A stretch of 64,000 nt of DNA from Helicobacter_D sp964464895 (GCA_964464895.1 CAYXGY010000011.1:1-64000); one strand, 5' to 3'. Shown: positions 13,841-21,726, counted from the stretch's first letter. Numbers and translations are program-made. The notes: generated by a model not told the origin, from the letters alone.

Positions 13841-16297
13841 TTAAAGTGCTAGTTTTTGCAACAAATCCCAATCATCTGCATAATCTGTGTTGTTCTCTAA
13901 GGGTATGGTTATCTCCCAATTATCCTCTTTATTTTGTTCTACTTGAGTGTTATGGATTGCCTCTTTGACTTGCGTTTTAAGCGTCTTTTGTGCATTAGAA
14001 TCTGCCACTATGGAATCACTTCCCACACCTTTACGCAAGGCTTCTTTCTCTTTGTGCTTCAAGCTCTCTGCTTCTAGCATTGCATTCCTGCGGATAAACT
14101 CGGAATGTGTGCTGTCTTTTTGTAAATCTCTTGCGCGCTTAATGGCTGCTTTGTATTCTTTGGAAATCGTTTTAAGCTGCTCTTGTGTGAGGGGATTTGC
14201 TTTTCTATCATAAGCCTTGCAGAGAAACTCACCTTTTTCATTAAAGATAAAGGCTTCGTTACTCGCATTGATATTCTTTCTAACTAAGACTTTGCTTCCT
14301 GCTTCAATGTATTGTGTTGGCACATACACAAAGGGGCGCATTTCTATGCCACTTTTGCCCATAACTCTTGGTTTGGAAGCTTCGGCATAGAGGAGGAATT
14401 GTGTGTAAGGCACACTTTCTCTTTGGAAGTTAGCCTCACTCCATAAATCCATTGGACTTTTGCCTTGTGCTTTACTCCAACGCCTAGAAACCCTATCTAT
14501 ATTCCAAAACTCTACTGCCTCATCTAATAGAGTTTTGGCGATTTCAAAGTTGATTAGCACTTTTTGCTGTGTTTTGATTGGATTGCCTTTTGCGTCTTTG
14601 CTTCTCCTTTCCCTCTTTGGAGTTTGGCACTCCCTAGCACTTCTCTCACTCACATTTCTACCAATGTAACTACCAAGTGCAGTAATATAGCTTCCTTGAA
14701 TCGTGCGGAATCTCCTTTCTACTACTGCTTTAGCCTTTCCTTTATACGCGGCAGAGCGCACAAATTTAATATTCAATCCCTCTAGCAGCCCTTGCACTTT
14801 ATTGCTTAGATAGTCTTTGCCATTATCAAATTGAATGGCTTGGGGTTTGCCCATATTTTCAAAGGCTTTCCATAGTAGTCTAACTACTGCATTAGAATCC
14901 GAAGTCTCACTTAGACTCGCTATGCTTCTGCCACTATAAACATCTACGATGGAGAGAATACTTGGGCGGATTTGTTTGCCCTCACTATCTAACACGATTG
15001 CATCAAGCGGTGAGCTATCCATTTGCCATAATTGGTTAGGTAGGGTATAGAGTTCTCTTTGGATTCCATAGGCGGGTTCTTTATAGGAATCTGTCTTATC
15101 GCTTCCATAAGTGATGAGGGTGTATTCTAAGGAATTTGCCGCTAGATAGGAATCAAGGAAGCGATTGAGGGTATTGAGAGAAAATAGAGGCGGAATCTCA
15201 CATTTGAGGAATTTCTTATAAGAATAATCTTTGACATACAAGTGTGCGATAATGTGTAATTCTCTCCACAGCTGCATACGATTGCAATATCCACTCCCCA
15301 TTATGCGCCATAGTCTTAAGGTTTCCTCTTGCGCCCACTTTGGAAGTGAAGTTGTGCCTGTTTTTGCAATTCCTCTTTTATCGCTTAACGCACTTAGTCC
15401 CTGTGCTTTATACTTTCTTTGCCAATCAAAGAGTTTGCCTTGTGTGAGTTTTAAACTAGAATCCTCTTTGTTTTTAAGCTCTATAAAGTGTTTGACTTTT
15501 ATTCCTGCACTCTTTGCACTCTCATAGTCTAATAGAATTTGCTCTCTTTGCTTTGCTTGTTGCTTTTGGGTTAGAGTGAGATTGTGCCAAGCAAAAGTGT
15601 CATTATTAGATTTCGTTTTTATAGTATTGCAAGAAGTTTGTGTAACTTCGCGGTGTGGAATTTGTGAGCAATCATCTGCGTTGTGCAAACCCATAACCTC
15701 ATCACTTAAGGATTCTACTGCCTTGTCAGCAGATAAATCATTGCAATAAAGAGCGGAATCGCTGCTGCTAGTAGTCCTACAATAATGCTTGCTAGCACAA
15801 TCAAACCCTCTAGGGTGTAGAGTTTCTCTTTGAGTTCTTTGAATAATTTTGTTAGTTTCATTTTTGATTCCTTTACAATCCAATGTTTTAGAATCCATAG
15901 ATTCCATAACATTAGGTTGTGTTGCATTATTTATCATTGCGTTGTTGTCCGAGACTCTTTGATTTTTGTGGAAATCCATAGTCTTATTTATAGAAGTTGT
16001 AATCACCGCGTCATTACTAGATTCTTTATTCTCACTCCCCATTTCTTCTAATACATATTTGAGTGGATAGCCTTTCTCTATGGCTTCTACTTGAGAAGGT
16101 ATTAAAGGAGTGTTCCAAATTTGGAGGATTTTACCGCCGCGACCTATACCTTCAGAATAAATAAAGTGTAAAAAATGACACGATACTTGACAAATTTTTT
16201 TGCCTTTCTTGTTGGCGCGAATACAAGCCTTTTTAACGGATTCGTATTCCATATTATATTTTTCTGCAAACTCTTTGCTACTTATCCATTTTCCCAT
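13841..16297 (-). CDS. Mu-type DDE transposase A
   Basis: The 818-residue protein begins with a Mu DNA-binding-like domain (KWISSKEFAEKYNMEYESVK). The integrase core has the triad D427 (QMDSSPLD), D491 (FDNGKDY) and E527 (VERRFRT) with 36-residue D-E spacing, and a Mu-type C-terminal beta barrel follows. Residues about 90-235, a stretch with no family motifs, are low complexity and coincide with a nested 48-residue gene on the same strand in another frame. The start overlaps the preceding gene as TAATG. It catalyses cut and strand transfer during integration and replicative transposition. Confidence 0.93.
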   Translation of the reverse strand: MGKWISSKEFAEKYNMEYESVKKACIRANKKGKKICQVSCHFLHFIYSEGIGRGGKILQIWNTPLIPSQVEAIEKGYPLKYVLEEMGSENKESSNDAVITTSINKTMDFHKNQRVSDNNAMINNATQPNVMESMDSKTLDCKGIKNETNKIIQRTQRETLHPRGFDCASKHYCRTTSSSDSALYCNDLSADKAVESLSDEVMGLHNADDCSQIPHREVTQTSCNTIKTKSNNDTFAWHNLTLTQKQQAKQREQILLDYESAKSAGIKVKHFIELKNKEDSSLKLTQGKLFDWQRKYKAQGLSALSDKRGIAKTGTTSLPKWAQEETLRLWRIMGSGYCNRMQLWRELHIIAHLYVKDYSYKKFLKCEIPPLFSLNTLNRFLDSYLAANSLEYTLITYGSDKTDSYKEPAYGIQRELYTLPNQLWQMDSSPLDAIVLDSEGKQIRPSILSIVDVYSGRSIASLSETSDSNAVVRLLWKAFENMGKPQAIQFDNGKDYLSNKVQGLLEGLNIKFVRSAAYKGKAKAVVERRFRTIQGSYITALGSYIGRNVSERSARECQTPKRERRSKDAKGNPIKTQQKVLINFEIAKTLLDEAVEFWNIDRVSRRWSKAQGKSPMDLWSEANFQRESVPYTQFLLYAEASKPRVMGKSGIEMRPFVYVPTQYIEAGSKVLVRKNINASNEAFIFNEKGEFLCKAYDRKANPLTQEQLKTISKEYKAAIKRARDLQKDSTHSEFIRRNAMLEAESLKHKEKEALRKGVGSDSIVADSNAQKTLKTQVKEAIHNTQVEQNKEDNWEITIPLENNTDYADDWDLLQKLAL
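15715..15861 (-). CDS. Nested 48-residue membrane protein inside the transposase gene
   Basis: In a different frame of the transposase linker, ATG 15861 is preceded by AAAGGAATCAAAA, a strong ribosome site with good spacing. The product has a basic amphipathic start (MKLTKLFKELKEKLYTLEG) and a long hydrophobic segment (IVLASIIVGLLAAAIPLFIA, residues 21-40) before a short basic end. The pattern is that of a small phage membrane protein. The transposase residues it overlaps look unconserved. Expression is not shown. Confidence 0.5.
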   Translation of the reverse strand: MKLTKLFKELKEKLYTLEGLIVLASIIVGLLAAAIPLFIAMIYLLTRQ

Positions 16298-16512
16298 TAT
16301 GCTACCTTGAATCCATCTTTTTCTAAGAGTTCTCTAAGCTCTTTAGCCCTACCTCTTACGCCTTTGATTTTTCCCAAAGACATATCTTGAATGATAAAAT
16401 AATCTGTATCCTTTAAGCCTTTAGCCTTGCACCAAGTTCTTAGCTTAATGCCCTTTTTATTCATTTGTTGGGTAAGATAAGTAAATTCTTTCCGCACCTT
16501 TTTATTTTGCAT
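16297..16512 (-). CDS. Ner-like small early regulator
   Basis: A 71-residue basic protein. It sits directly before transposase A and its stop overlaps the A start as TAATG, the position of Ner in Mu. The sequence (KGIKLRTWCKAKGLKDTDYF) suggests a small helix-turn-helix, but similarity to Ner itself is weak. ATG 16512 is preferred over the one two codons upstream because AAGGA lies at proper spacing only for it. It would repress the early promoter. Confidence 0.5.
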   Translation of the reverse strand: MQNKKVRKEFTYLTQQMNKKGIKLRTWCKAKGLKDTDYFIIQDMSLGKIKGVRGRAKELRELLEKDGFKVA

Positions 16513-16531
16513 AGGCATTCCTTGCTTTTTA

Positions 16532-16579
16532 TGTTATAATACTACCTAACCACTCCACAAAGGGAGTGGAGAAAGTAGT
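16532..16579. promoter_or_regulatory. Early/repressor control region: extended -10 and hairpin
   Basis: On the plus strand TGTTATAAT (16532-16540) matches an extended -10. On the minus strand the same bases give a -10-like TATTATAAC upstream of the Ner-like gene, so divergent promoters may overlap. Directly beside it CCACTCC (16550-16556) pairs with GGAGTGG (16563-16569), extended by ACTAC/GTAGT, a likely operator or leader hairpin. The rest of the 287-base gap is AT-rich. Confidence 0.45.
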
Positions 16580-16759
16580 TTTATAGCTCTAGTTTGAAAG
16601 TGATTCTTAACTTCCAAACTTTGAGCCTTACAACCACTTTTTTGCACTTCAAAATTCGCATTTCAAAGCTCCAAAAGCGATATTCTTCCCGCCCACCCAA
16701 ACCACTTTTTAAGTTTTTATATTTTTATGATACAATAACTTAAAAGTAATGTAATTATA

Positions 16760-16775
16760 GTGTAAAATTTAACAC
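16760..16775. promoter_or_regulatory. Imperfect 16-base palindrome, putative repressor operator
   Basis: GTGTAAAATTTAACAC is palindromic apart from one mismatched pair (positions 5 and 12). It lies 25 bases before the repressor start codon, where an autoregulatory operator is expected. The flanking sequence contains -10-like TAATTATAG. Confidence 0.4.
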
Positions 16776-16799
16776 AAGTCAAGACAAAAAAGGAAAAAT

Positions 16800-17570
16800 A
16801 TGTCAAAAATAACACTCTCTCAAGCTATAAAGCTAGGAATGCAAAAGTCAGAAATTTCTAGTTATTCAGAGTTGAGCAAGCTATCTGGTGTTCCAATTGA
16901 TACGATTAAAACTTATACCTCAGAAAAAGGCAAAAATCACAATCCAAGCATAGGGTTCTTAAGAAAAATATCGGCAGTTATTGATATAGGCGACTATTTT
17001 AGTGCATTAGCAAATCCAATAGGCAATATTGTCCCTAAGTCAGTCTTTGAAAATAATGATTTGTCCCTTAGTATTGTCCCTAAGTCTAAGAAAAAAATGT
17101 CCCTAAGTAAAAAAGGGTATTCAGATTTCAAACAAAACTTAAACGAAAAAACTGATTTAACATTAAATGATGATTTTGTAAAAATTCCATTCTATGATGA
17201 TGTAGTGGCAAGTGCAGGACAAGGCTACATAAACACAGAATCTCCGCCGCAATATATAACCTTTTCAAAAGCATATTTAAGAGAATTTCTAGGCATTTAT
17301 AGCGCAAAGAATCTCTCTATTATTACAAGCAATGGCGATTCAATGCTACCCACAATTCCACAAAATTGTAATATTATAGTAGAACATGGTGCGCCTAAAG
17401 ATGGTGAGATTTGCATTACTAGAATCGGAGAAGATTTACTCATTAAACGCTTACAAAAATTCCCCAAAATTCGTCTTTTAAGTGATAATGCAAGCTATGA
17501 ACCAATAGACTTAGAAAAACAAGAATACGAAATTATAGGGCGCGTCATTTGCTATATCAAGCGCGTATAG
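16800..17570 (+). CDS. Phage repressor, HTH plus S24 LexA-like domain
   Basis: The 256-residue protein has an N-terminal helix-turn-helix (YSELSKLSGVPIDTIKTYTS, 22-41) and a C-terminal S24 peptidase fold. The catalytic serine is in GDSMLP (S181), the lysine in LLIKRL (K216), and a likely self-cleavage site is ASAGQG (A139-G140). It should keep the prophage silent and be inactivated by RecA after DNA damage. It is transcribed away from the early genes. The linker (74-105) contains repeated VPKS and SLS units encoded by short DNA repeats. Confidence 0.9.
   Translation: MSKITLSQAIKLGMQKSEISSYSELSKLSGVPIDTIKTYTSEKGKNHNPSIGFLRKISAVIDIGDYFSALANPIGNIVPKSVFENNDLSLSIVPKSKKKMSLSKKGYSDFKQNLNEKTDLTLNDDFVKIPFYDDVVASAGQGYINTESPPQYITFSKAYLREFLGIYSAKNLSIITSNGDSMLPTIPQNCNIIVEHGAPKDGEICITRIGEDLLIKRLQKFPKIRLLSDNASYEPIDLEKQEYEIIGRVICYIKRV
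17026..17110. repeat. Short TGTCCCTAAGT repeats within the repressor linker
   Basis: The motif TGTCCCTAAGT or a one-base variant occurs four times (starting near 17030, 17062, 17075 and 17099). They encode the repeated VPKS/SLS linker, so they may reflect slippage or duplication, or act as internal protein-binding sites. Confidence 0.6.
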
Positions 17571-17610
17571 CCTAAACACCCTCTTTTATATGGAGTATCT
17601 TAATTAAGTA

Positions 17611-17769
17611 TTTTGTGATGATTTTTGTGAGTGTTTTAAACGCCCTTTAATACGCTTTTAAAGCCTATTTTTAAAGGCACTTTTGTGATGTTTTGTGAAA
17701 AAATAGCCATTTTGTGAAAAAATCTAAACTTAATTTTCCACTTTAAATCAAAGTATTTTAAATCACAAA
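17611..17769. repeat. TTTTGTGA repeat cluster, probable transposase-binding sites at the prophage end
   Basis: TTTTGTGA occurs five times in the same direction (17611, 17623, 17681, 17691, 17710), and an inverted TCACAAA occurs at 17763. They fill the gap between the repressor stop and the host-like coding sequence, the place of the Mu end. Such clusters are typical of transposase-binding sites. The exact last base of the phage is not determined. Confidence 0.55.
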
Positions 17770-17874
17770 CTACCATTTTACCGAAGCTCAAAGCCTCTTA
17801 CTTTTTAAATTTTGCACTTTGAAATAAAACACCCCCTTATAGCAGAGGCGACAAGCTTTATTTTAAGTGCAAAT

Positions 17875-17959
17875 TGTCATTCTGAGCTTTCGCAAGAAAG
17901 CGAAGAATCTCTTAATGATTCTAAAAGAGATATTTCGGGCAAAAGCCCTCAATATGACA
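17875..17959. repeat. 85-bp inverted-repeat element, copy 1
   Basis: The element begins TGTCATTCTGA and ends ATGACA, so its ends are inverted repeats. It is inserted in frame in specificity module 1. Elements with the TGTCATTCTGAG start are common between genes in Helicobacter-type genomes, from general knowledge. Confidence 0.6.
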
Positions 17960-18285
17960 AAATGCGAGTAAGTTTAGAATATCTTTTAGGGATTTTGCAT
18001 TCCAAACTTGCCACCTTTGCCTTTAAAGAATTTTATGCAGGAGGAGGGCTAGGAGAGAGTGGCTATCGCTATAAAAAGGCTTTTTTAGAAAAACTCCCAA
18101 TCCCAAAGATTAGCAAGAGTCAAGAAAAAGAGTTTGTGCAACTTGTCAAAGAAATTGCACAAACCAAACAAAACGGAGGTGCGACTTTAGTCGCACAAAA
18201 TGAGCAAGCAAAAATTTTAGAATCTCGCCTCGATTCTATGGTCTATGCGCTCTATGGCTTAAGCAACGAAGAGGTAAAAATTATT

Positions 18286-18297
18286 GGGGGGGGGGGG
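18286..18297 (+). repeat. Poly-G tract, 12 bases (phase-variation type)
   Basis: Twelve consecutive G residues join specificity modules 1 and 2. At this length the frame continues through to module 2. A change of one or two bases would end translation soon after. Confidence 0.9.
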
Positions 18298-18768
18298 CAA
18301 CACATAGTCTTTGCGTTGTTGCTTGTGGCTGCTATTGGTTCAAGGTTGCTTGATGTCGTTAAGCTTTTGTGTGAAAACTTTGAATCTGAACTTATGGAGG
18401 CTTTTAGATTCTGTGAGGGGTTGCAAGTGCCAAGCTATCAGTATGAAAGCAAAATCATCTACCCAAATATGGCAAAAGAATTTATTGCGTATCTTGATAC
18501 GCAAGGATTTTTTACCAATCAAAAATGTTTTATTTTAACGGATAATATTAAAGATAAAAATAGATTGCTCTATCTAACTGCGATTCTAAACTCTAAGACA
18601 AATTTTTGGTATTTTAAGCAAATCGGGGCGACTTTGGGAGCGAGTGGCTATGAGATGAGCAAAATTTTTGTAGAAAAACTGCCTGTGGTGGAAACTCATA
18701 AAATAGATTCCAAACTTCTAATAGAAATTGAAACTTTAGCAAAAGAAATTTTAGAGATAAACAATTCT

Positions 18769-18853
18769 TGTCATTCTGAATCTGCGTTAGCAGGTGAAGA
18801 ATCTCATCATACAAAAATCAAGAGAGATGTTTCGGCTTCGCCTCAACATGACA
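18769..18853. repeat. 85-bp inverted-repeat element, copy 2
   Basis: This copy has the same TGTCATTCTGA start and ATGACA end and the same 85-bp length as copy 1. It is in frame in module 2, with several substitutions relative to copy 1. Confidence 0.6.
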
Positions 18854-18972
18854 CAATAGCGCAGCTTGAAAGAGATGTAAAAAGCTTAGAATCTCGCCTC
18901 GATTCTCTGATTTATCAAGCATACAACTTAACACACGATGAAATAGCCTTAATTGAATCTGAATTTTCAACA

Positions 18973-18992
18973 AGAGAGAGAGAGAGAGAGAG
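18973..18992 (+). repeat. (AG)10 dinucleotide repeat
   Basis: Ten AG units encode an Arg-Glu run between modules 2 and 3. Gain or loss of a unit shifts the frame and would remove module 3. Confidence 0.9.
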
Positions 18993-19524
18993 AACAGAAA
19001 TAATTGAGAATCTTTATTGTTTATTGGAATCTTTTATGCAAGATTCTACGAGAATCTACGAGGGGAAAATCATTTGGGCAGAGATGACAAATACGCCTTG
19101 CTTTGTGTATGATGATAAAGGATATTATATCAACCAAACATGCTATTTTATCCCCAAAGATGATAAATATCTTTGTGCAGTGCTAAACTCAAAGCTCATT
19201 TATTTTTATATGCAACAAATCGCCTCAAATTTGGGTGATGGTGCGTTTCGGTGGATAAAGCAATTTATAGAAAAACTTCCCATTCCAAAACTCACAGAAT
19301 CTAATCAAAAAATGGCAGATTCTATTATTGCTCTAGTTGATGATATTTTAAAATCCAAAGCCAAAGATTCCACGACCGACACAACCCACCTAGAATCTAA
19401 AATTGATTCTTTAGTGTATCAACTTTATAATCTCACAGACGATGAGATAAAAACCATAGAAACAAGCTAAAGATTTATTATCATTATGCTAAAATGCAAA
19501 GACAATAAGGATAAAGAGCAAGCA

Positions 19525-19797
19525 ATGAAAGATTTAAAATGGTTTTGGTTTTTATTTGGTGTTTTAACTGCTGGTGTAGTTTTTTTGCTCTATAAACTTT
19601 CCAAAAAAGATTCTGATAAAAATACTTGTATTAATGGATTTGCAGAGGGATATACGAGTGGATTTTCTGCTATACCCTCACCGACTGAACCCAAAAAATA
19701 TGGGGAGATTGCACAAGAGATTCAACAAAAACAGATACAAGCCTACAAACAAATCAATACGAATCACCAAAAACAAAGAATAAGTCTTGAAAAATAA
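19525..19797 (+). CDS. Small single-pass membrane protein of unknown function
   Basis: About 90 residues from ATG 19525: a short basic start, one membrane segment (FWFLFGVLTAGVVFLLYKLS, residues 6-25) and a Lys/Gln-rich tail. An upstream in-frame ATG at 19486 would add 13 polar residues. The start chosen places the membrane segment near the N-terminus but the ribosome site is weak for both. No family recognised. Confidence 0.5.
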   Translation: MKDLKWFWFLFGVLTAGVVFLLYKLSKKDSDKNTCINGFAEGYTSGFSAIPSPTEPKKYGEIAQEIQQKQIQAYKQINTNHQKQRISLEK

Positions 19798-19877
19798 ACA
19801 AAAAACCTGCAAGAAAAAATAATCTTTCTAACAATACAAATCTACAAAATCAACTTAATATCCAAAATAATATTTTT

Positions 19878-20222
19878 ATGGAAAATGAGCTTAATACCAT
19901 AGGAAAACTTCCTCAACCTTTAGCAGAACGAGCAATGACTCTGCTAGAAAAAACGTCTGAACACAAAATACAAATAGATAAAGAAATACTTGAGCTAGAA
20001 AAACAAGAACAAAAGAATAGGACGAGTAGTATGCGTTGGTTTTATGGTTTGCAAAGCTTGGGAGCTATAACAGCAGTTATTGTTATCCTTGGGAGTTTAG
20101 GATTTGGTGTATATGTATATCTTGCTACAAATAATGTAAATGCTTGGCTTTCTTTTGCTTGCTTCATTCCTGCATTTATCACTTCCGTCGTCAAACTAGG
20201 AAACATTAAAAATCATAAATAG
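19878..20222 (+). CDS. DUF2335-like membrane protein
   Basis: The 114-residue protein fits DUF2335: LPQPLAERAMTLLEKTSEHK (about 11-30), a Lys/Glu helix, then two membrane segments (about 60-81 and 88-107). Family function is not known. The reading frame is open from 19791 and codes an Asn/Gln-rich stretch typical of these proteins, but no ATG, GTG or TTG occurs before 19878, so the true start may be lost or lie behind a frameshift. Confidence 0.6.
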   Translation: MENELNTIGKLPQPLAERAMTLLEKTSEHKIQIDKEILELEKQEQKNRTSSMRWFYGLQSLGAITAVIVILGSLGFGVYVYLATNNVNAWLSFACFIPAFITSVVKLGNIKNHK

Positions 20223-20264
20223 AATAAAGTTAAAATTTACTTTTAAATTAGATAAACTCGCCTT

Positions 20265-20290
20265 TATAGATTCCCCAAAGAGAATCTATA
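20265..20290. terminator. Hairpin between the DUF2335-like gene and fumarase operon
   Basis: TATAGATTC (20265-20273) and GAATCTATA (20282-20290) pair around an eight-base loop. A run of A follows on the plus strand, so on the minus strand the T run comes before, not after, the stem. It may act for either convergent gene. Confidence 0.45.
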
Positions 20291-20312
20291 AAAAACAGGG
20301 AGAGGACACAAG

Positions 20313-20870
20313 CTAAATCTTCTTATACGGCGCCTGTCCGACTTCGTAGTAGTTGTTGCCTTGCGCGTCAATCGCGACAATCGCGGGGAAGTTCTCAATC
20401 GTGAGCCGCGCCACCGCTTCGGGTCCAAGCTCGGGATACGCCAAAACCTCGTATTTGGTGATACATTTCGAGATGAGTGCCGCCGCGCCGCCCACCGCGA
20501 CCATATACACCACGTTGTGTTTGACCATAGAATCAATGACTTCCTTGCTTCGGTAGCCCTTGCCAATCATTCCGTGGATTCCTTGCTCGATGATTGTCGG
20601 CGTGTATTTGTCCATACGCCCGCTCGTGGTTGGTCCCGCGCTACCAATCGTGTTGCCCGGCTTCGCGGGAGTTGGTCCGAGATAATAAATCGTCTCGCCC
20701 GCCAAATCCACGGGGAGCTTTTCGCCACGCGCGAGTGCCTCGGTGAGTGCCTTGTGCGCCGCGTCGCGCGCGCAAAGAATCGTGCCACTAATGAGCACGC
20801 TCTCGCCCGCCTTGAGGCTCTTTGCCACTTCTTTACTCAAAGGTGCTGTGATTTTCTTTGGTTCTGACAT
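20313..20870 (-). CDS. Fumarate hydratase class I, beta (C-terminal) subunit
   Basis: The 186-residue protein has the class I fumarase/L(+)-tartrate dehydratase beta-subunit pattern: SLKAGESVLISGTILCARDA, then YYLGPTPAKPGNTIGSAGPT and TSGRMDKYTP, and a C-terminal FPAIVAIDAQGNNYYE. With the alpha subunit it interconverts fumarate and malate. ATG 20870 follows AAGGAGGGAAAG. Base composition is unlike the neighbours: 40 of 60 bases at 20701-20760 are G or C. Tartrate dehydratase is the alternative, since the two are hard to separate. Confidence 0.85.
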   Translation of the reverse strand: MSEPKKITAPLSKEVAKSLKAGESVLISGTILCARDAAHKALTEALARGEKLPVDLAGETIYYLGPTPAKPGNTIGSAGPTTSGRMDKYTPTIIEQGIHGMIGKGYRSKEVIDSMVKHNVVYMVAVGGAAALISKCITKYEVLAYPELGPEAVARLTIENFPAIVAIDAQGNNYYEVGQAPYKKI

Positions 20871-20880
20871 CTTTCCCTCC

Positions 20881-21726
20881 TTATAGCTCAATATCGGCGT
20901 GTCGCGCCGCGTGGCAGTTAATATTCACAGCCACAGGAAGCCCCGCAATGTGGGTGGGATACCATTCCACATTCACGGTGAATGCGGTGGTTGTCCCGCC
21001 GAGCCCTTGTGGTCCAACGCCCGTTTTGTTCGCAATTTCGAGCAATTCTTCCTCGAGTTTCGCATAACGTGGGTCGGGATTTTTCGAATCAATCTCGCGC
21101 ACCGCCGCTTGTTTGGCGAGAATCGCTGCCTTTTCCATTGTGCCGCCGATTCCCACGCCAATGACCATTGGGGGGCAGGCGTTTGGTCCAGCGAGCTTCA
21201 CGGCTTCGGTGAAGACCTTTTTCACGCCCTCGATTCCATCGGCAGGGACGAGCATTTTTAGCACGCTCTTGTTCTCACTCCCAAAGCCTTTGGGGCAGAC
21301 TTTGAGGTGTAGCTTGTCGCCCTTGACAATGCGTGTGTGAATCACCGCGGGCGAGTTGTTTGTCGTGTTTTTGCGCTCATACAGTGGCTCTTCGACAACA
21401 GACTTGCGCAAATAGCCCTCTGTGTAGCCCTTCTTAATGCCCTCGTTAATCGCGTCTTCGATATAGCCGCCCACGATATGCACATCTTGCCCTATCTCGA
21501 CAAAAACCACCGTCATACCCGTGTCTTGGCAAATTGGCATCATATTGCCCTCCGCGATTTTACCATTCTCAATGAGTGTATCAAGAATATTCTGTCCCAA
21601 AGCCGATTGCTCGGTCTTTTTCGCGCCCGCAAAGGCTTGCTTGATGTCGGGCGTCTGAATACAGCACGCGTCAATGGCAAGCTTCGCAACAGCAGATTTG
21701 ATGTCTTCGTATTGCACCTCTCTCAT
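20881..21726 (-). CDS. Fumarate hydratase class I, alpha (Fe-S) subunit
   Basis: The 281-residue protein carries the three cysteines expected to hold the 4Fe-4S cluster, in MPICQDTGM, GPNACPPM and NINCHAARH, plus GVGPQGLGGTTTAF near the end. It forms the catalytic half of two-subunit class I fumarase. It ends 10 bases before the beta subunit start and has GGAGGAAACG upstream. The gene shares the high GC of its partner. Next to the C4-dicarboxylate transporter it fits anaerobic fumarate/malate metabolism. Confidence 0.88.
   Translation of the reverse strand: MREVQYEDIKSAVAKLAIDACCIQTPDIKQAFAGAKKTEQSALGQNILDTLIENGKIAEGNMMPICQDTGMTVVFVEIGQDVHIVGGYIEDAINEGIKKGYTEGYLRKSVVEEPLYERKNTTNNSPAVIHTRIVKGDKLHLKVCPKGFGSENKSVLKMLVPADGIEGVKKVFTEAVKLAGPNACPPMVIGVGIGGTMEKAAILAKQAAVREIDSKNPDPRYAKLEEELLEIANKTGVGPQGLGGTTTAFTVNVEWYPTHIAGLPVAVNINCHAARHADIEL

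Larger units (their letters stand above)
1..17800. mobile_element. Mu-like transposable prophage (left part lies outside the window)
   Basis: The segment carries a Mu-type gene set: LexA-like repressor, Ner-like protein, DDE transposase A, ATPase B, Gam, GemA, Mor, gp27/gp28 terminase, gp29 portal, gp30 MuF protein and gpG. Early genes run leftward from the repressor and head genes run rightward, so the two blocks converge near 7.5-9 kb. Tail genes and the other phage end must lie left of position 1. The right boundary is estimated between about 17,720 and 17,830, after a cluster of TTTTGTGA repeats and before host-like specificity-protein coding sequence. I could not define the terminal dinucleotides or the target duplication. 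Confidence 0.93.
17812..19470 (+). pseudogene. Type IIG restriction-modification specificity modules, 5'-truncated, with phase-variation tracts
   Basis: The 552-residue frame consists of three tandem repeats of the C-terminal specificity part of type IIG (TaqI/Eco57I-like) enzymes. Each contains a LLGILHSKL- or LTAILNSKT-like helix, a GYRYKKAFLEKLPIPKI- or RWIKQFIEKLPIPKL-like strand, and an end like LESRLDSMVYALYGLSNEEV. No methylase or nuclease domain is present and there is no proper start codon (TTG 17812, stop just upstream), so the 5' end is missing. It carries G12 at 18286, (AG)10 at 18973 and two in-frame 85-bp elements. The prophage boundary immediately upstream suggests the gene was cut by the insertion. 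Confidence 0.7.

Noticed and set aside
17571..17811. CRISPR-like array at the prophage end
   Set aside because: The repeats are only 8 bases, with irregular spacing of 2 to 50 bases and no repeat-spacer structure.
18311..18538. 75-residue frame within the specificity gene
   Set aside because: It is an alternative frame of module 2; the main frame gives the family-like sequence on both sides.
20361..20867. Long open frames opposite the fumarase genes
   Set aside because: They arise from the GC-rich codons of the fumarase subunits; no family features or ribosome sites, and the true genes are clear on the other strand.
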